From: Dermatemys mawii
Taxonomy: Eukaryota > Chordata > Testudines > Dermatemydidae
Direction: 5' to 3'
Assembly (NCBI GenBank): GCA_007922305.1
Contig: ML677358.1
Coordinates: 14,738,913-14,802,912, forward strand
Length of the DNA: 64,000 bases
The translations under genes were made by a program, and so were the position numbers. Below the pieces are notes generated by a model that had not been told where the DNA came from, made no database searches, and saw only the letters and a program-made list of their open reading frames with translations. This document shows, one piece after another, positions 22,247-34,300 of this stretch (within the stretch, counting starts at the first letter, position 1; every line of letters starts with the position of its first letter).

Positions 22247-22315
22247 TGCATCACCATGAAGGTTAGGTCTGAAAGCCCCCACAGGGTGGACCTGTCCCAA
22301 GCCTGCATGGGTGCA
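22247..22315 (+). promoter_or_regulatory. GPX3: Candidate SECIS element of GPX3
   Basis: ATGA at 22256-22259 is followed 12 nt later by AAA at 22272-22274, the spacing expected between the SECIS quartet and the apical adenines. Helix 2 pairs 22261-22271 with 22287-22297 over 11 positions, with one T-T mismatch and some G-T wobbles. A lower helix can pair TGCATC (22247-22252) with GGTGCA (22310-22315). The 3' strand lacks the GA expected opposite ATGA, so the element is incomplete as read. The position about 130-190 nt before the poly(A) signal is suitable. Confidence 0.5.
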
Positions 22316-22438
22316 GAGCGGCCCCTTCCCGTGCATTCAAGCTGCTCTGCAGAGTGCAGGGATGCGTTCTCCTCTCTGCCCCAGGAACCTAGCTCCTCCT
22401 CCCATGCCTGCAGCCTGCATAGAGCTGTAGAAATGCAA

Positions 22439-22444
22439 AATAAA
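22439..22444 (+). terminator. GPX3: GPX3 polyadenylation signal AATAAA
   Basis: Canonical AATAAA about 1.03 kb after the stop codon, followed by a G/T-rich stretch (GGGGGTGCTTGG, then TTTTGGGGGG), as expected for a cleavage region. Confidence 0.8.
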
Positions 22445-22465
22445 CACTTGTGCAAACCTGCAAGG

Positions 22466-23819
22466 GGGTGCTTGGTTTTTAAGGTGTTTTGGGGGGTTTC
22501 CTTTCAGCCAGGAGGCAAGGGCAGGAGCCAGTGAGTCCGTCTGGCACTTGATCCAGCCAGGCCCCAGCTCTTGGCTCCCCATCCTTCTTCCCTGGGCTCC
22601 ACCACCAGCTCCTCATCTCAAGCCTGAGGCATTACACGCAGGAGCCTACACACAAGGGCCTTTGAGACACTGCAACTGTCAGGGGTCCTTCCCCCTCCCT
22701 CTGACAGCAACAGGGGACCAGGGGGCTTGGGCTGAGCTGGGGGGTGTCAATACCCAGCCTCCCTGGGAGGGAGGGTGTGTCTAGCTCACAGCACCTGACG
22801 TCCAAACTGCCTCTTCCTCTTTATCACAAACCCTCCTTCCACACAGCGTCGCAGGCCTCCCCTTCCTCACGCATGGGGCTGAACCCACCCAGCCCCCACC
22901 CCAGCTGGCAGAGTAGAGTGGGGCAGGCCCCCACACCGGGTCCAGAGAGTGTGCTCTGACCTTGCATTTGGACAGGGTTCAAGCACAGCTCCCCCCTTCT
23001 CTCAGACGCAGGGGCGCAGCTGCCCTTTCCCTGCCATATGTGCTTTTGTGCCCCCCCACCGCCACCAAGTGCCTCAGTCTTTAATGGACTTGCCCTCAGC
23101 ACAGGTGCTCTTCTCAGCATTTCACAGATGGGGCACTAAGTGACTTGCTCAAGGTCCCACAGGATGTCGGCAGCAGAGCCCCAGACTCACCCCAACCACT
23201 GGCTCCTCCTTCTCGTGGGTTGGTGCAGGGAGAGCTTCCTCCCGCCCGTTTCAGTCTAAGCCACCCACGGGACAGGTGATCACCCCAAGCAGCACAGAGG
23301 CTGAGGAAGTGCTTGCGGGTCCCTACTGGCAGGCCTAGGGGGAGTGGGACTGTACCTACCCTGGGACAGATACTGGCTGAGGGGACAGGGATGACTTTGT
23401 ACCTTACTCTTCTCTCTTCAGCTGTACAGCTAGGAGCAGGCCTGGGGGAAATAGGCCTGGCCCAGAGCAATGTGGAACCCACCCCCACCCCCACCCGCCA
23501 TTATCCCATTATCTGCTCATGCAAAAGTACACCCTGCCGCCGAATAACCTATGTACAGTGGGGAGATGAGCATGCAATCAGCTCCTTGCAGTAGCAGATG
23601 GTACTGTGTAGGGGGTGAGGGAGTCGTTCCTGGCCGGAGAAGCTTGGCACTTGCTAGGTAAGAAGCACTATGATCAAGAGCAAAAACTCTGCTGGCAATT
23701 CAGTTTAGGACGCCAGCCTAATACACAGTTTTTGCTCCAAGCCAGAAACGCTTTGCTAGGCATCAGCACTGTCTGCGAACACCAGGAGATGAAGCAAACC
23801 CACAGCGGACACTGCCCGG
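22466..23819. other. Gap between the GPX3 and TNIP1 3' ends
   Basis: No gene seen. It contains a MIR-like SINE core at 23100-23215. Confidence 0.55.
23100..23215 (-). repeat. MIR-like SINE fragment, minus orientation
   Basis: CATTTCACAGATGGGGCAC and AAGTGACTTGCTCAAGGTCC match the reversed MIR core. Confidence 0.65.
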
Positions 23820-23839
23820 GGTGGAAAATCTCCAGATAG

Positions 23840-23845
23840 TTTATT
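23840..23845 (-). terminator. TNIP1: Candidate TNIP1 polyadenylation signal (AATAAA on minus strand)
   Basis: TTTATT on the plus strand, reading AATAAA toward the GPX3 gene. It lies 1.4 kb from the GPX3 signal, so the two genes would end tail to tail without overlap. Confidence 0.5.
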
Positions 23846-24790
23846 AAGGAGTATTGCAAAGGAATAGTTATCGTTACAATTCATCGTAATTTTTCTGCAC
23901 AGAAACCAACCAACCGATCCATTTCATAGATTTGTACGTGCCTCTCTGGGGTTTGTTTTCCCCCTGCGGGAACAGGGGTATTATTTTCCAGGATATTTGC
24001 TATACAGGCTGCATTTCAAAACTTGGGCTGAATGTCTGGATTTGTATCAGTTTAAAACCTTAGCATGTCTTAGAGGTGGGCAAAATGGCTGGTGAAACAT
24101 CCCTAATACATGGAAATGGTCTTCTCCATGTGGGGAACCCATTGGGGTTGGGATAAAAAAACCCAGCCCCCTGACACCTTTTCAGCTGCAATAATAGCGT
24201 CGTTCACTGTCCGTAGTAAACACAGAGCCACGGGCTAGAAAGGAAGCTCACAGCTAGAGCTAGACATTTCATGTTGGATCCCAATGCCCAAGCTAGTCCT
24301 ACAAACTGGGCAAACCCCTCCAGGGATGTCATTCTTCAGACTGGTTTTCATCTGGAGCAAGGCTGGCTTTTCGCATCCAAGCAGCCAGCCAAAATTTACA
24401 AGAACCCAGGCTTAGATACTGAGCTGAACAGAACAGGATTTAACCCACCTGAACAGGGAACTGAAGGGACAGGGGACGACCAGAGCAAAGGAATGAGAGC
24501 CTGGGATGTTCAGGAGTCACTGGACAGTCACTGGAAGCCAGCAGGACCCGAAGGGACCCAGAGAGCCAAGTGACCAATGTCAAGGCAGATCAAATCATGG
24601 AGCCTTTTACACACACACACGTTAGTTATAGGCCTCACGCATCATAAGCGGGGCTGGCGTCTCTTTTGCTATAGAGCTGTATTCATTGTAATAGCACAGC
24701 CAGCCTCTAGAGCTGGTTTTGTTATTTTCAGTCAAAAGAGCCGTTCCATTAGTTCAGAAGCAGGCTCAAATCTCTACCTCGGCACTAGAC

Positions 24791-25317
24791 ACTAAAGGTG
24801 GGCAAACTGTGGCCCGCAGGTCATTTTTATTCGGCCCGTGAGCTCAGGCCGGGGGAGTGGCGCCAGTGGCCCCGCGCTCCCAAGCCGGGGGCCGGGCCAA
24901 GTGCTGGGAGCCGTGGGGCCCCTTGCTCCCATATAGGGGCGGCTAGGCTGAGCGCAGCAAGCCGGGGACCCCACGTCTGGCTGAGCACGGTAAGGAGGTT
25001 GTGGTGGGGTGGGCTTAGGTGGTGGGGTCCCTCCTGGGGAGGGTGGGTGGGTCTCAGGGAGGGCAGTCAGGGAACAAAGAGCAGGGGGGCTAGATAGGGC
25101 AGTTAGAGTGGGGGGTCTCTGGAGGGGGCAATCAGGGGACAAGGAACGGGGGCGTTGGATGGGTCAGGTGTTCTGGGGGGGGGGGTCAGGAAGTGGGTGG
25201 AGGTCAGACAGCGGGCAGGGCCAGGCTGTTTGGGGAGGCACAGCCTTCCCTACCCGGCCCTCCACATGATTTTGAACCCCAGTGTGGCCCTTGGGCCAAA
25301 AAGTTTGCCCAACCCTG
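24791..25317. mobile_element. hAT-type nonautonomous DNA transposon with 8-bp target duplication
   Basis: Flanked by perfect CACTAGAC duplications (24783-24790 and 25318-25325). Ends are GGTGGGCAAACT and AGTTTGCCCAACCCTG. The interior is GC-rich with GGGG repeats. It lies in the presumed TNIP1 3' UTR and supplies an AATAAA on the minus strand (24831-24826). It is the same family as 54648-55032. Confidence 0.85.
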
Positions 25318-28233
25318 CACTAGACACAGACAAGGAACCGCTTCTATTAGCCTGGGTTACATTGGTAGCCTCGTCTTCGCACACTCAAGGCCAAATCTCA
25401 CTTGCTTTGTGCGTGTGAACAGTGCATGCTCACGTGAGCCAGCCAGCCAGAGACCAGCTCACTAAACACAATCTGAACCCCAGTCCCATGCCAGCTACGA
25501 GTTCCTGGGGACACAGGTGCCATGTTATCACAAACAACAGGCCAGTTAATGGCTGGGGGGGCAAATGCATCCCCTGAACTGCAATGTGTGCAGTGCAGAG
25601 TCAGTGAACAGACAGAGCTAGCAGCTGGCCTCCCGTACTGCCAGCTCCCTCAGGGTTTAAATTCACCTCTCTGGGCCAGGTAGCAGATTGAAATAAAGAT
25701 CATAGGGAGAGTGTGCACACAGACAGGCGTTAGATTACAATATCTACCAGTATGGACAGGCACATTACTGCACAAATAATACAAAACAAACTACTTAGGA
25801 GTCCAGCCTTCCCCCCAGCTTTGGGCTAATGAAGCATGAGTGATTTAGGGGGCCGGGGGTGCTCCATCAGACTGCTCACTTCCTGAATTTACCCCCCTAG
25901 GGCCTACGATTGTCCAGGGTTATGACAACCCACAGCACCTCCCTCTGATGGGGTAAGTCAGCATCGAGAGGGGACCGGAGTCCATTCACAGCCCAGAAAG
26001 GAAACCCAAGCAGGGCAGATGGGATGAAAGTCTCCTCTTCTCCCCTTCCCTTCCCGCTATCATTGGACAGTACAGAGAGCGGCAGAGATCTGGCCCCCAT
26101 TCCCAGCCCACGTAGCTAACAAGGAATTGGAGGAACCGGGGGAAGAGACATCTGCAAGAAAGGAGGGGTGAGAGCCCCCTAAAGTACATATTACTATTTG
26201 TGTGTCAACATTAACATACAGCAGATTAATTACACTACACACAATATACACACCCATGAACAGACACTTGAGCCTGGTCAGGGAGACCACAACGCCCTAG
26301 GGATTGGAACCCCGGTCATGCCTGTCCTCAGACCTTGTTTCATTGTCTTTTTTTTCTGTGGAAGACCTGTCACCCCTTCAAACCCACTGCCGGGACTACC
26401 CAGCACGTACTCAAAGCCTCCTGTTCAGCATCCCCCAGCACTCCTCCTGCCATCAGGGCTGGCAACAGCTACCCCAGGGGAGTCTGCAGAGAAGGCAAGC
26501 CAGGGGGCATGTTGCAGTGAGATAAAACGGGACAGAGAAGAACAGGTCTGCCTGGCCCACAAACAAACTTGTGTCTATTGCTTGCTGCTTCCATCGGGTT
26601 TTCCTCCTCTCCCTTGGTCCTCAGTTCAGCAAGGTAGTTAAGCCCACGCTTGCCTTTGAGCAGGTGAGAGGTCACACAGACTTCAAAGCGTGCCTGATGT
26701 TAGACCTGCGCTTGAAGTACCTTGCTGAGTCAGGCCCTACAAGATTAACTCTGTGCTGAACGGCGGCCCATCAGCGCTGCTTTGGGGAGGTGGGAGACGA
26801 GGGGTAGACTTCACAGCCTGCTCCCTGGGAGCAATAAAGGGAGGGTTATTGCACAGCATGGGCCTGGGGCTCCCTGATCCCTCAGAGACTGGCCTGTGAG
26901 GTCAATCTAATGAGAGGAGGGTTGCCACATCTTACCCAGAGAGCGAGTGTGGATGTATATGTACGTGCAGAGGGCTGGGCAGTATCTACATGGTGCAAGC
27001 TCGACACGCCAGAGACCCAATGCACAGTCGAGAGAGATTTACACGCATTCAAGCCAGAGTGCCTAGAGTGTTCCCAGGTCAGTGAGAGGGACCCACAGAT
27101 TCAGTTTAGCTTCCGCTTGGCATCTTTTTAACGAGGAGCAAAAAACACACACAATTAAACCCTCTTCCCCCGATCGATCCAGGGCATCAGACGCCTGTCC
27201 AGCTGGCCCCCTGTACAGCGCTCTGCTCGTCATGGAATGGTATAGGGGCTGTTCTCCCTTCTGCACTGTTCGAAGGGAAAAGTCAGCCAGCAAACGCCCG
27301 TTAAAACACAAAAGCCAGGCTGCAGCAAAACCCTCCACTGGAGACTCTGTTGAAACCCAGGAAAGGGGAGGCTGCTGCAGATTTCAGGCTCCTCTCTTGG
27401 CTGGAGAAGGAGAAGAAAGGCTGGGAATCAAATTAAAACCAAAGCGACGTGACTAGGAACAAGATAACCACACGGGGCCATTTGCATGACCCCATAGGTG
27501 GGGCTCCCCATTGGGATTCCCGGAAGCACCCGCGTGACTTGCTCCTCAGCAGCTCCTAAGGGCCCCCGCAGGGCGTTCTCTCTTCAGCAGCTCCCGAGGG
27601 AGACGCGGTCCAGACCGTCGAGGATATGCTGTTACAGACACAGCGTGTGAATGGGGATAAGTGGCGGGAGGCAGGTTCCATATACACGCCAGCGCACACA
27701 CTCCACACCCCTCTCTTCTTCTGACCTTAGCCCACAGCTAAACCGGCCTTTGGTTGTTTGGTAACCCAAGCCCTGCAGGTTCTGAAAGACAGAAAGCACC
27801 CACCCACACTGCGTCAGTATCGCTCCGGTCTCCTCGGACACACCCAATTACAGCCATTGGTAAACTCATCACAGAGGCAGCCCAGGTTATTCCCACAGGA
27901 TGGGCCAGAGTTGTCAGGGGCCAGCTCAGGCCTTTCGTTAACTTTACTGTCAGCTTGAGACAGGGGTTTCCATGCCCCTGGGACTGAGCATGGGCAGTGG
28001 TGAGGCTCAGTGAGGACAAGGGAGTAGCGTACAAGCTAACCCCACACCCCGCTCTCCCAAAGCCCCTCGCTCTGTTCCACTAGAGCCTCCTGGTGCAGCG
28101 GGTCTGTGCCATGGACAAACCAATTCCAAGCTGGTGGCAGATGCGATCTGAAGGTGCAAGCCCACTGCCCCAATGCACTGCAGTACTCAGTGTCCTTCCA
28201 AGCCGCAGCACGAGTGGCAGCTGTCCGGGGTTC

Positions 28234-28377
28234 TCATGCAGGGCCAGTCTCAGCAGAAGGAGAGTCTGAGAGCAGCGTTTCCTTACCCGATTCCTTGGAC
28301 AGAGGTTTCACTGCCTCCACTGCCTGAGAGGTCTGGACCCTGGACACAGCACAAGGTGGGCGCCAGGTGTATTCTGG
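28234..28377 (-). CDS. TNIP1: TNIP1 last coding exon
   Basis: 144 nt including the TGA at 28236-28234. It codes PEYTWRPPCAVSRVQTSQ and a Ser/Lys/Glu-rich tail to residue 622. Acceptor CTTTCAG. EYTWR-PC is conserved in the family. Confidence 0.94.
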   Translation of the reverse strand, partial: PEYTWRPPCAVSRVQTSQAVEAVKPLSKESGKETLLSDSPSAETGPA

Positions 28378-31300
28378 CTGAAAGGAAGAGCGAGGAAGGG
28401 GCAGCGTGAGAGACGGCATGAAACAGGAGGTCTCAGATCCTGTACAGAACAACGTGGCGAGAGGCAGAAGGAGATGTAGGAAGGACAGGCTAGTGGTTAG
28501 GGTCCTGGCTCAAGACTGGGAGACCCAGGTTCAATTCCTTGCTCCACTAGGCTTCTTGTGTGACCTTGGGCAAGTCACACAGTCTCTTGCTGCCTCAGTT
28601 TCCCTCCGTACATGGGGTAACAGACTCTCCCTGCTTCCTAGGGATAAATGACATTAAAGAATGTCAGAATCTCAGCTAGTCTAGTGCTGGGGGACAGATA
28701 AGCATCTAGACAGAGAGATGGAGAAGAGGAAAATCTCAGTGAGGTAAGACATTCAGACACTGACATTTTAGTTCATCAGTGGTCGAGTCCAGCAGATCGA
28801 TCATGGAATCATGAGCCACAAACTCCGGAGGGCTACCCCTGGCTCTGCCACTACGTCAGATACCACGTGTGGACCACCACCAGTGTGTGCAGGTTGCCCG
28901 GATCAGTCATTTGTGCGTGCAGTCCCTGACTTGTGCAAGCAGTCATGCTGACTGCACACGCATTGTGTGCACACAGCTGCACTCCCTCTGGGGTAAGGAA
29001 TGATGCCCATAGCAAGTGGGAGGGAAGCTGCCTACACTCAGCTGGCAGAGGGTCGGGTGGAAGGAGGTGGCCAGGGTGCTACCTGGGGATTGTAGGATGG
29101 GAACCACCTTGCCTGGAACACATCCAGACGCTGCTGGAGAGGCTGGGTGGCGCCTTCAAGGAGCAGAGATGGTTCAGGATGGCCCCCCACCCTGGCCCAG
29201 CCTTATGGCTTCTCGAGACGGCACTCACAGGAGGGAAGTGGTGGAAGTTTTGCATGGGTGGATGGTCGCCCGGCACTGCTGAGGGCGGGTACCGGATTTG
29301 CTGCCAGTCCTCATAGCCACGGTAGACGGGGTGGGGCACTGGAGGGCTATACTGGAACTGGTACACGGCGCAGCCAGGGCCGAGAGGCCCCGGGACCGGC
29401 TCCTGGTGCAACCTCTCTCCAGAAACCTGCAAGAGGCAGACGAGCAGATTCAGGAGCAAAGCCAAGACGGCCCAGCGTATACAGACCCCCGCTCGCCCAT
29501 CTGTGCAAGTCTAATGTGCCTGTCAGGGGAGCATCTGTGCACCACGAGCCCGGATCCTCGGCTCTGGCTGAGATGCACTTGGCCCAAGATCCTAGGCAGA
29601 AGCAAAGGTGCCCGGAAGAGACCTTCATGTCCTCTGATCTCAGCACCAGCCAAGGGCATGTTCAGTCCCCAGCATCACCTACAGCAACCTCAGCGTTGCT
29701 ATGACTAGACGCCCCCCTCCCCGCCTTCCCCCCTCTGTGCTGGGGGCAGGGGGAAAGAGCGTGCACTGGTAACTCTGGCATGCGTTCTGATTTCTTAGCC
29801 TCCTGAACAGCTGCACACCAGCATGCAGGGGGTTTTTACAGCCAGGGCCCCGAACCCCCAGGGCAGCCCTGGCCTACACTGCTCCCCTTCCGCCCCTGAA
29901 AACCCAGCCCCTGCCCCCAAGAGGGGAGAGCTGCTTCCGCCCACCCCCCTCCATACCTGCTTGTGCTGCTTCAGCAGCTTCTTCAGTTTCTCCTTCTCCT
30001 CCTTCTCTCTCTGATAATCGTCCCTGAAGATCCGCAGCTGGAGGAGAGGTGGGGTCAGAATGGAAAGGGGACATGCTGTGGTGTTGCACAGAACTGCCCA
30101 CCCCCCACACACCTCCCCCCGTGGAGCCAGCAGGCACCGGATAGAGCTCCTGCCAGCCAAGGGCAAAGCTGCCCAGCGGCCTGGTAGCAGCGACTGACAG
30201 CCACGCTGGGGCCCGAGCCAGAGCACCGAAAGCACCCACTGCCCCCACCCTCACTGGGCAGATGCTGGCCTAACGTTAGCATGATCCAAGAGGGGCTTTA
30301 AAATAAATCCAGCTGGGTCACGGGCACTGCAGCAAGTGGCTGCTTGTTTCCTGGAAGGGGGGTGGAATGATTATGGCCCAAAAAGCAGGGGAATTTTGGC
30401 AGCTCCCATTCAAATCCTGGAGGAGGATTCCCTCGGGCCAAGCACCTAAAGCCACCTCATCAGCACTGACAGGAGCCCATCCTAGGGTGGGGCTGTACGT
30501 GGGATCGCAGGGTCCCACGCATTATGAATGTCTCCTGTGTTTGTCTCTGCCCTCCACCCCCTGCTGACCCCAAAGCGCTATGGAACCGGCCGTGTTCTCC
30601 CACACGTGTTCCCCTTCCCCAGCTGACCCGGCCTTCACCTCCATCCCGTCTGCATGACGCAGTAAACAAACGGAAGAGCTAGGTCCCTCGAGGGTCAGGA
30701 GGCAAAGACCCCGATCGGCACAAACGGGGGCCAGGGAAAGATCGTGTCGAGAGATCCGGCTCTATCTGCCAGCAGGTTTCACTTGTGCCCAGTCAACTCT
30801 CTCAGCGCTGGCTGTGTCAACACATCCATGCACGTGCCATCACGGGGCAGAGCTCAAGGCTCAGGGGTGGACTTGTCTTCCCTGCCCCCCAAATACCTCT
30901 CGACGTTAGCTTCAGAGCACTAAGAGCATGTCTCCCGCTTCTTCTCGCTCCACTGCCCTACCTGGTTGTTGGAGACTGTTAATTGCTTCTTAAGTTTCTC
31001 CAGCTGCTGCTTCAACTCTTCTTTCTCCTCGTTCATTCTCTCCCTGTCGCGCCGCTCCCGCTGGAAGTCCTCTTCGAAGATCTTCACCTGGCAGAGAGAG
31101 GAGGCAGAGAGGGTCACTGGGCCCTGTCAGACCCCTCCTGCTGAATCAAGGGTATGGCGGGACAGGGGCTCCCCCTGTGAGTGCAGGTGAAAATTCTTCA
31201 CACCAAGCTAACCGAAGAATTCACACCGAGCCTTAGCGATACCAGACCACCTCCCCGCTGCCAGTGTGAGCCCATGTCAGACCTGGCACCCCTCTGTGTG

Positions 31301-34300
31301 TCCTCCCGTGACACCCCTTGTCACAGGCACTTCCAAGTGGGGCCTGGATGGGGCCATGGTCAGGTACCAGCAATGATGTTCCTTACAGCCTCTCCCCAGT
31401 TACACCAGAGTACACCTAGAGGAACGTCAATGGAGTTGCGCCACAGCTGACCACGTTGGTGGCAATCCAAGCAGAATCTGGCCCTTTAAGCAGAGGGAAG
31501 GCAGGGGCTATCTGCACAGAGACCCGAGACCCTTCCCAGGGTCTGAGTTCACCTCTCTCTGCAGCCTTAGCTAGCCCAGAGAACGAGAGAGAGAGAAAGA
31601 GCCACCATCCCTCCTTACCTGCTGCTTCAGGAGCTCGTTCTGGGTCAGCAGCTCGCGCGGTCTCATGCTCCCGCCCGGCTCCGCGGCGTTACTGAGTGCA
31701 GAAGGGGTGGGAGCAGGGGCCTGCACATTCAGGGCCTCCTCCAGAGCCTGAGGGTGGAGAGGGACAGAGGGCGCCATTAGAGAGTGGTGGGGCGCCCGCC
31801 CAGCCGGAAGGGGGCTGAGAAGGCAGCCCCAGGCCAATGGCTATCCAGAGTTAGTGCAGACAAACCAAGAGCACAGCTACCACGCAGGCCCTTTCTCCTC
31901 TCCTGCTCCGGCTGCTGATTAAAGAAACCAAACCCCCACCCTTCTGCCTCCTGGAAAATCCCACGTTATCGCTGGCCCTCCCTTCCCACCGTCACCACTT
32001 AGACAAGCCAGGGGTGAAACTAAGGACCGAACAGAGCCCGGGTCACTATCCGGCCGAGACGTGCCTGCCGGGATGTCTGGGCAAGGCCTCTGGCACGTAC
32101 TGCTGAGGAGCAGGACAGACAGCACGGCTTGGGACAGACGGAGAGAGGCAGGCTGGGTTTGAGGAGGGGCAGGCTGGTATCCAGAACACCAGGAGAGGCA
32201 GGCTTGATGCACAAGGGGTATCTGCCAGCCAAGTGTCACAAAGGGCTAATTCCCCTGTAAGGCCCCACCCCCAGAAGAGAGACAGGCCCTCCCCGCAGCT
32301 GCGCTTGCAACATGCGGCCTGCACACTGTCCACACAGGCTCCATCTAGCACCCTGGCGACCTGCAGCTACCAACCGATGAGCTGCACAGAAGTGCCCCCA
32401 GCTGCCCTCACACTGTCTGATGGAGCCGCTAGCAGAGGCCTCCCGTGCACCCCTGAGCGAGGCAGATCCCATCAGAGACTCTTCCCGTGGAGGGAGAAAT
32501 GTTTCTTCTTTCAGCTCAGCAAATCCCTGGAACATTAGCACTTCCCCCTCTCGGGCGCGGCAGGTCTCCCCGGGCCACTGCTCTCTGGCACCGCATAGCT
32601 GGCCAGGAGGGGTTTTGGTGAAAGATCTTGGCTGGGAAGGCAGGACAGGCAGCCGCTGCCTTGCTCTGAGACACAGTGCACTGGATATGAGTTATGGGTA
32701 TGAGGCCGTGCCCGGGGAGCCAGGGGAACTGCAGTTCGCCATAGGTACAGGAACACCGGTCTGAACAGGTCCCTTGGAAACCAAAGACTTCTCAGGGGCA
32801 ACCAGGGATGGGCACTGCCAGGCTGCCCACCTTGTTTAGCCTCTGGATCTCCTTCTCCTGGTACTCCCTTTGCTTGGTGACCGGTGCCAACTGCTCCTGC
32901 AGGAACCGGATTCTCTGCTTCAGATCCCTCACCTCCCCAGCCAGCCTCTCCTTTTCCGCCTGAAAGAGAGCGAGTCAGGAAGGTCACAGGAAGGCGCAGC
33001 TGCGTGTTACCCACCGCCCTTCCTCCCAGGCCTGGGCGTGACGGGTGGGGGAAGTCAGGTGGCAGAGCGGGGAGTGACAGAGGAAAGACTCCCCCGCTTG
33101 GTTCAAGCGCCACGGAGCACTGAGAGCAGCATCTCTGCTCCAATCGGGAAGGCGCCTTCCGGCACGGCCGAGACTCCGCAGAAGGGCGTCTAGTCAGGCC
33201 TCTGCCCTTCCCTCAACTAGAACTGGCCCCTATGCAGGGCTCAGCAGATTTCTGAACGTCTCTCCCCCATCCCCAGCAGACATTTCCCCCCCCGACACGA
33301 GACTGACCCTCTTTCCCACCGCCCCACACCAGCCAGGCTTGTCAGTCTGAAAGCAGCGAGAGGGGCCTGCCCCTGCTTATCAGGCCCTGTGGCAGCCCCT
33401 GGCTCTGGTGCTTCAGGGCGAGTGGGAGCCCAGTTCTCAGGGCCTGACAGGACACAGCCTCCTTCCAAGAGTTCACTCCCCTCCACAGAGGCAGGAGAGC
33501 TGCGCTGGGAGACAGTGTGTCCCCAGAGAGCCTGCCTGGGGCCCGCCCGCTGCTCCAAGGCTCGGCTCGCAGAAGGATCGCTGTGTCCCCACAGAGCCTG
33601 GAGGAGAGCTACCTGCCCCATCTCTCCCCATTGCCCTGGCCCAGAGCTGGTTCAGTCAGTAATTCTGCTAACTCTGCCACATACATTGACCAAACCGGAC
33701 AGTCTCTACACAAAAGAACACAAATCTGACATCAGGAATCAGAACATTCAAAAACCAGCAAGAGAACATTTCAACCTTCCTGGTCACTCAGTAACAGACT
33801 TGAAGGTGACAATTTTAACAAAGAAAAACTTCAAAAACAGACTCCAGGGAGAAGCTGCTGAACTGGAATTAATTTGCAAATTGGATACCATCAATTTGGG
33901 GTTAAATAGAGACTGGGAACGGCTGGCTCATTACACTAATTGACTATTTCTCCATGTTAAGTATTCTCACTTCCTCCAGAGGGTGACGATGTGCTGGTAA
34001 GAGCCAGGGTTAATGTGCCTGGTTTTTGCCCAGCTCCCGGGTTTGGGGAGGATACACTCCCCCTCCTCTCCCACAGGACTCACCTCCTCCACTTCAATCT
34101 TGGATTTCGCCAGCAGAAGCTTGCGATCAAAGTCCCTTTGCTTCGGCTCCCGCTCTGCCTCCAGCTCACTCAGCGCCCTCTGAGAGTCCGCCAGCTTCTG
34201 GCGGAGATCCGTGATCTGCCGGGGGACGGATCGGTCGCGTGACTGTCTGCAAACCAGCGCCGCCCGCAGCTGGCTGTGCACAGCAGAGGTGCAACCCCCA

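Larger units (their letters stand above)
21408..22465 (+). other. GPX3: GPX3 3' UTR
   Basis: Runs about 1 kb from the TAA to just past the AATAAA at 22439-22444. It must contain the SECIS element that recodes the TGA. The best-spaced candidate is at 22247-22315, and a second hairpin lies at 21548-21617. Confidence 0.8.
23820..28233 (-). other. TNIP1: Presumed TNIP1 3' UTR
   Basis: From the stop codon down to the nearest non-transposon AATAAA on the minus strand (23845-23840) is about 4.4 kb. No earlier AATAAA or ATTAAA was seen except one inside an inserted hAT element (24831-24826). A UTR of this length is inferred and is longer than I would expect from mammals. Confidence 0.45.

Noticed and set aside
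25686..25700. AATAAA on the plus strand near 25691
   Set aside because: Wrong strand for TNIP1 and more than 3 kb past the GPX3 signal, so no gene uses it.
28480..28560. tRNA-like A and B boxes
   Set aside because: They belong to a SINE. The sequence downstream is the SINE core, and no complete cloverleaf was found.
29147..29704. 185-codon plus-strand open frame
   Set aside because: Antisense to TNIP1 coding exon 15 (29229-29426) and its flanking introns. The minus-strand product is clearly the conserved one.
32535..33143. 202-codon minus-strand open frame
   Set aside because: It overlaps a real TNIP1 exon (32831-32959) in a different frame and runs through introns, so it is a shadow.
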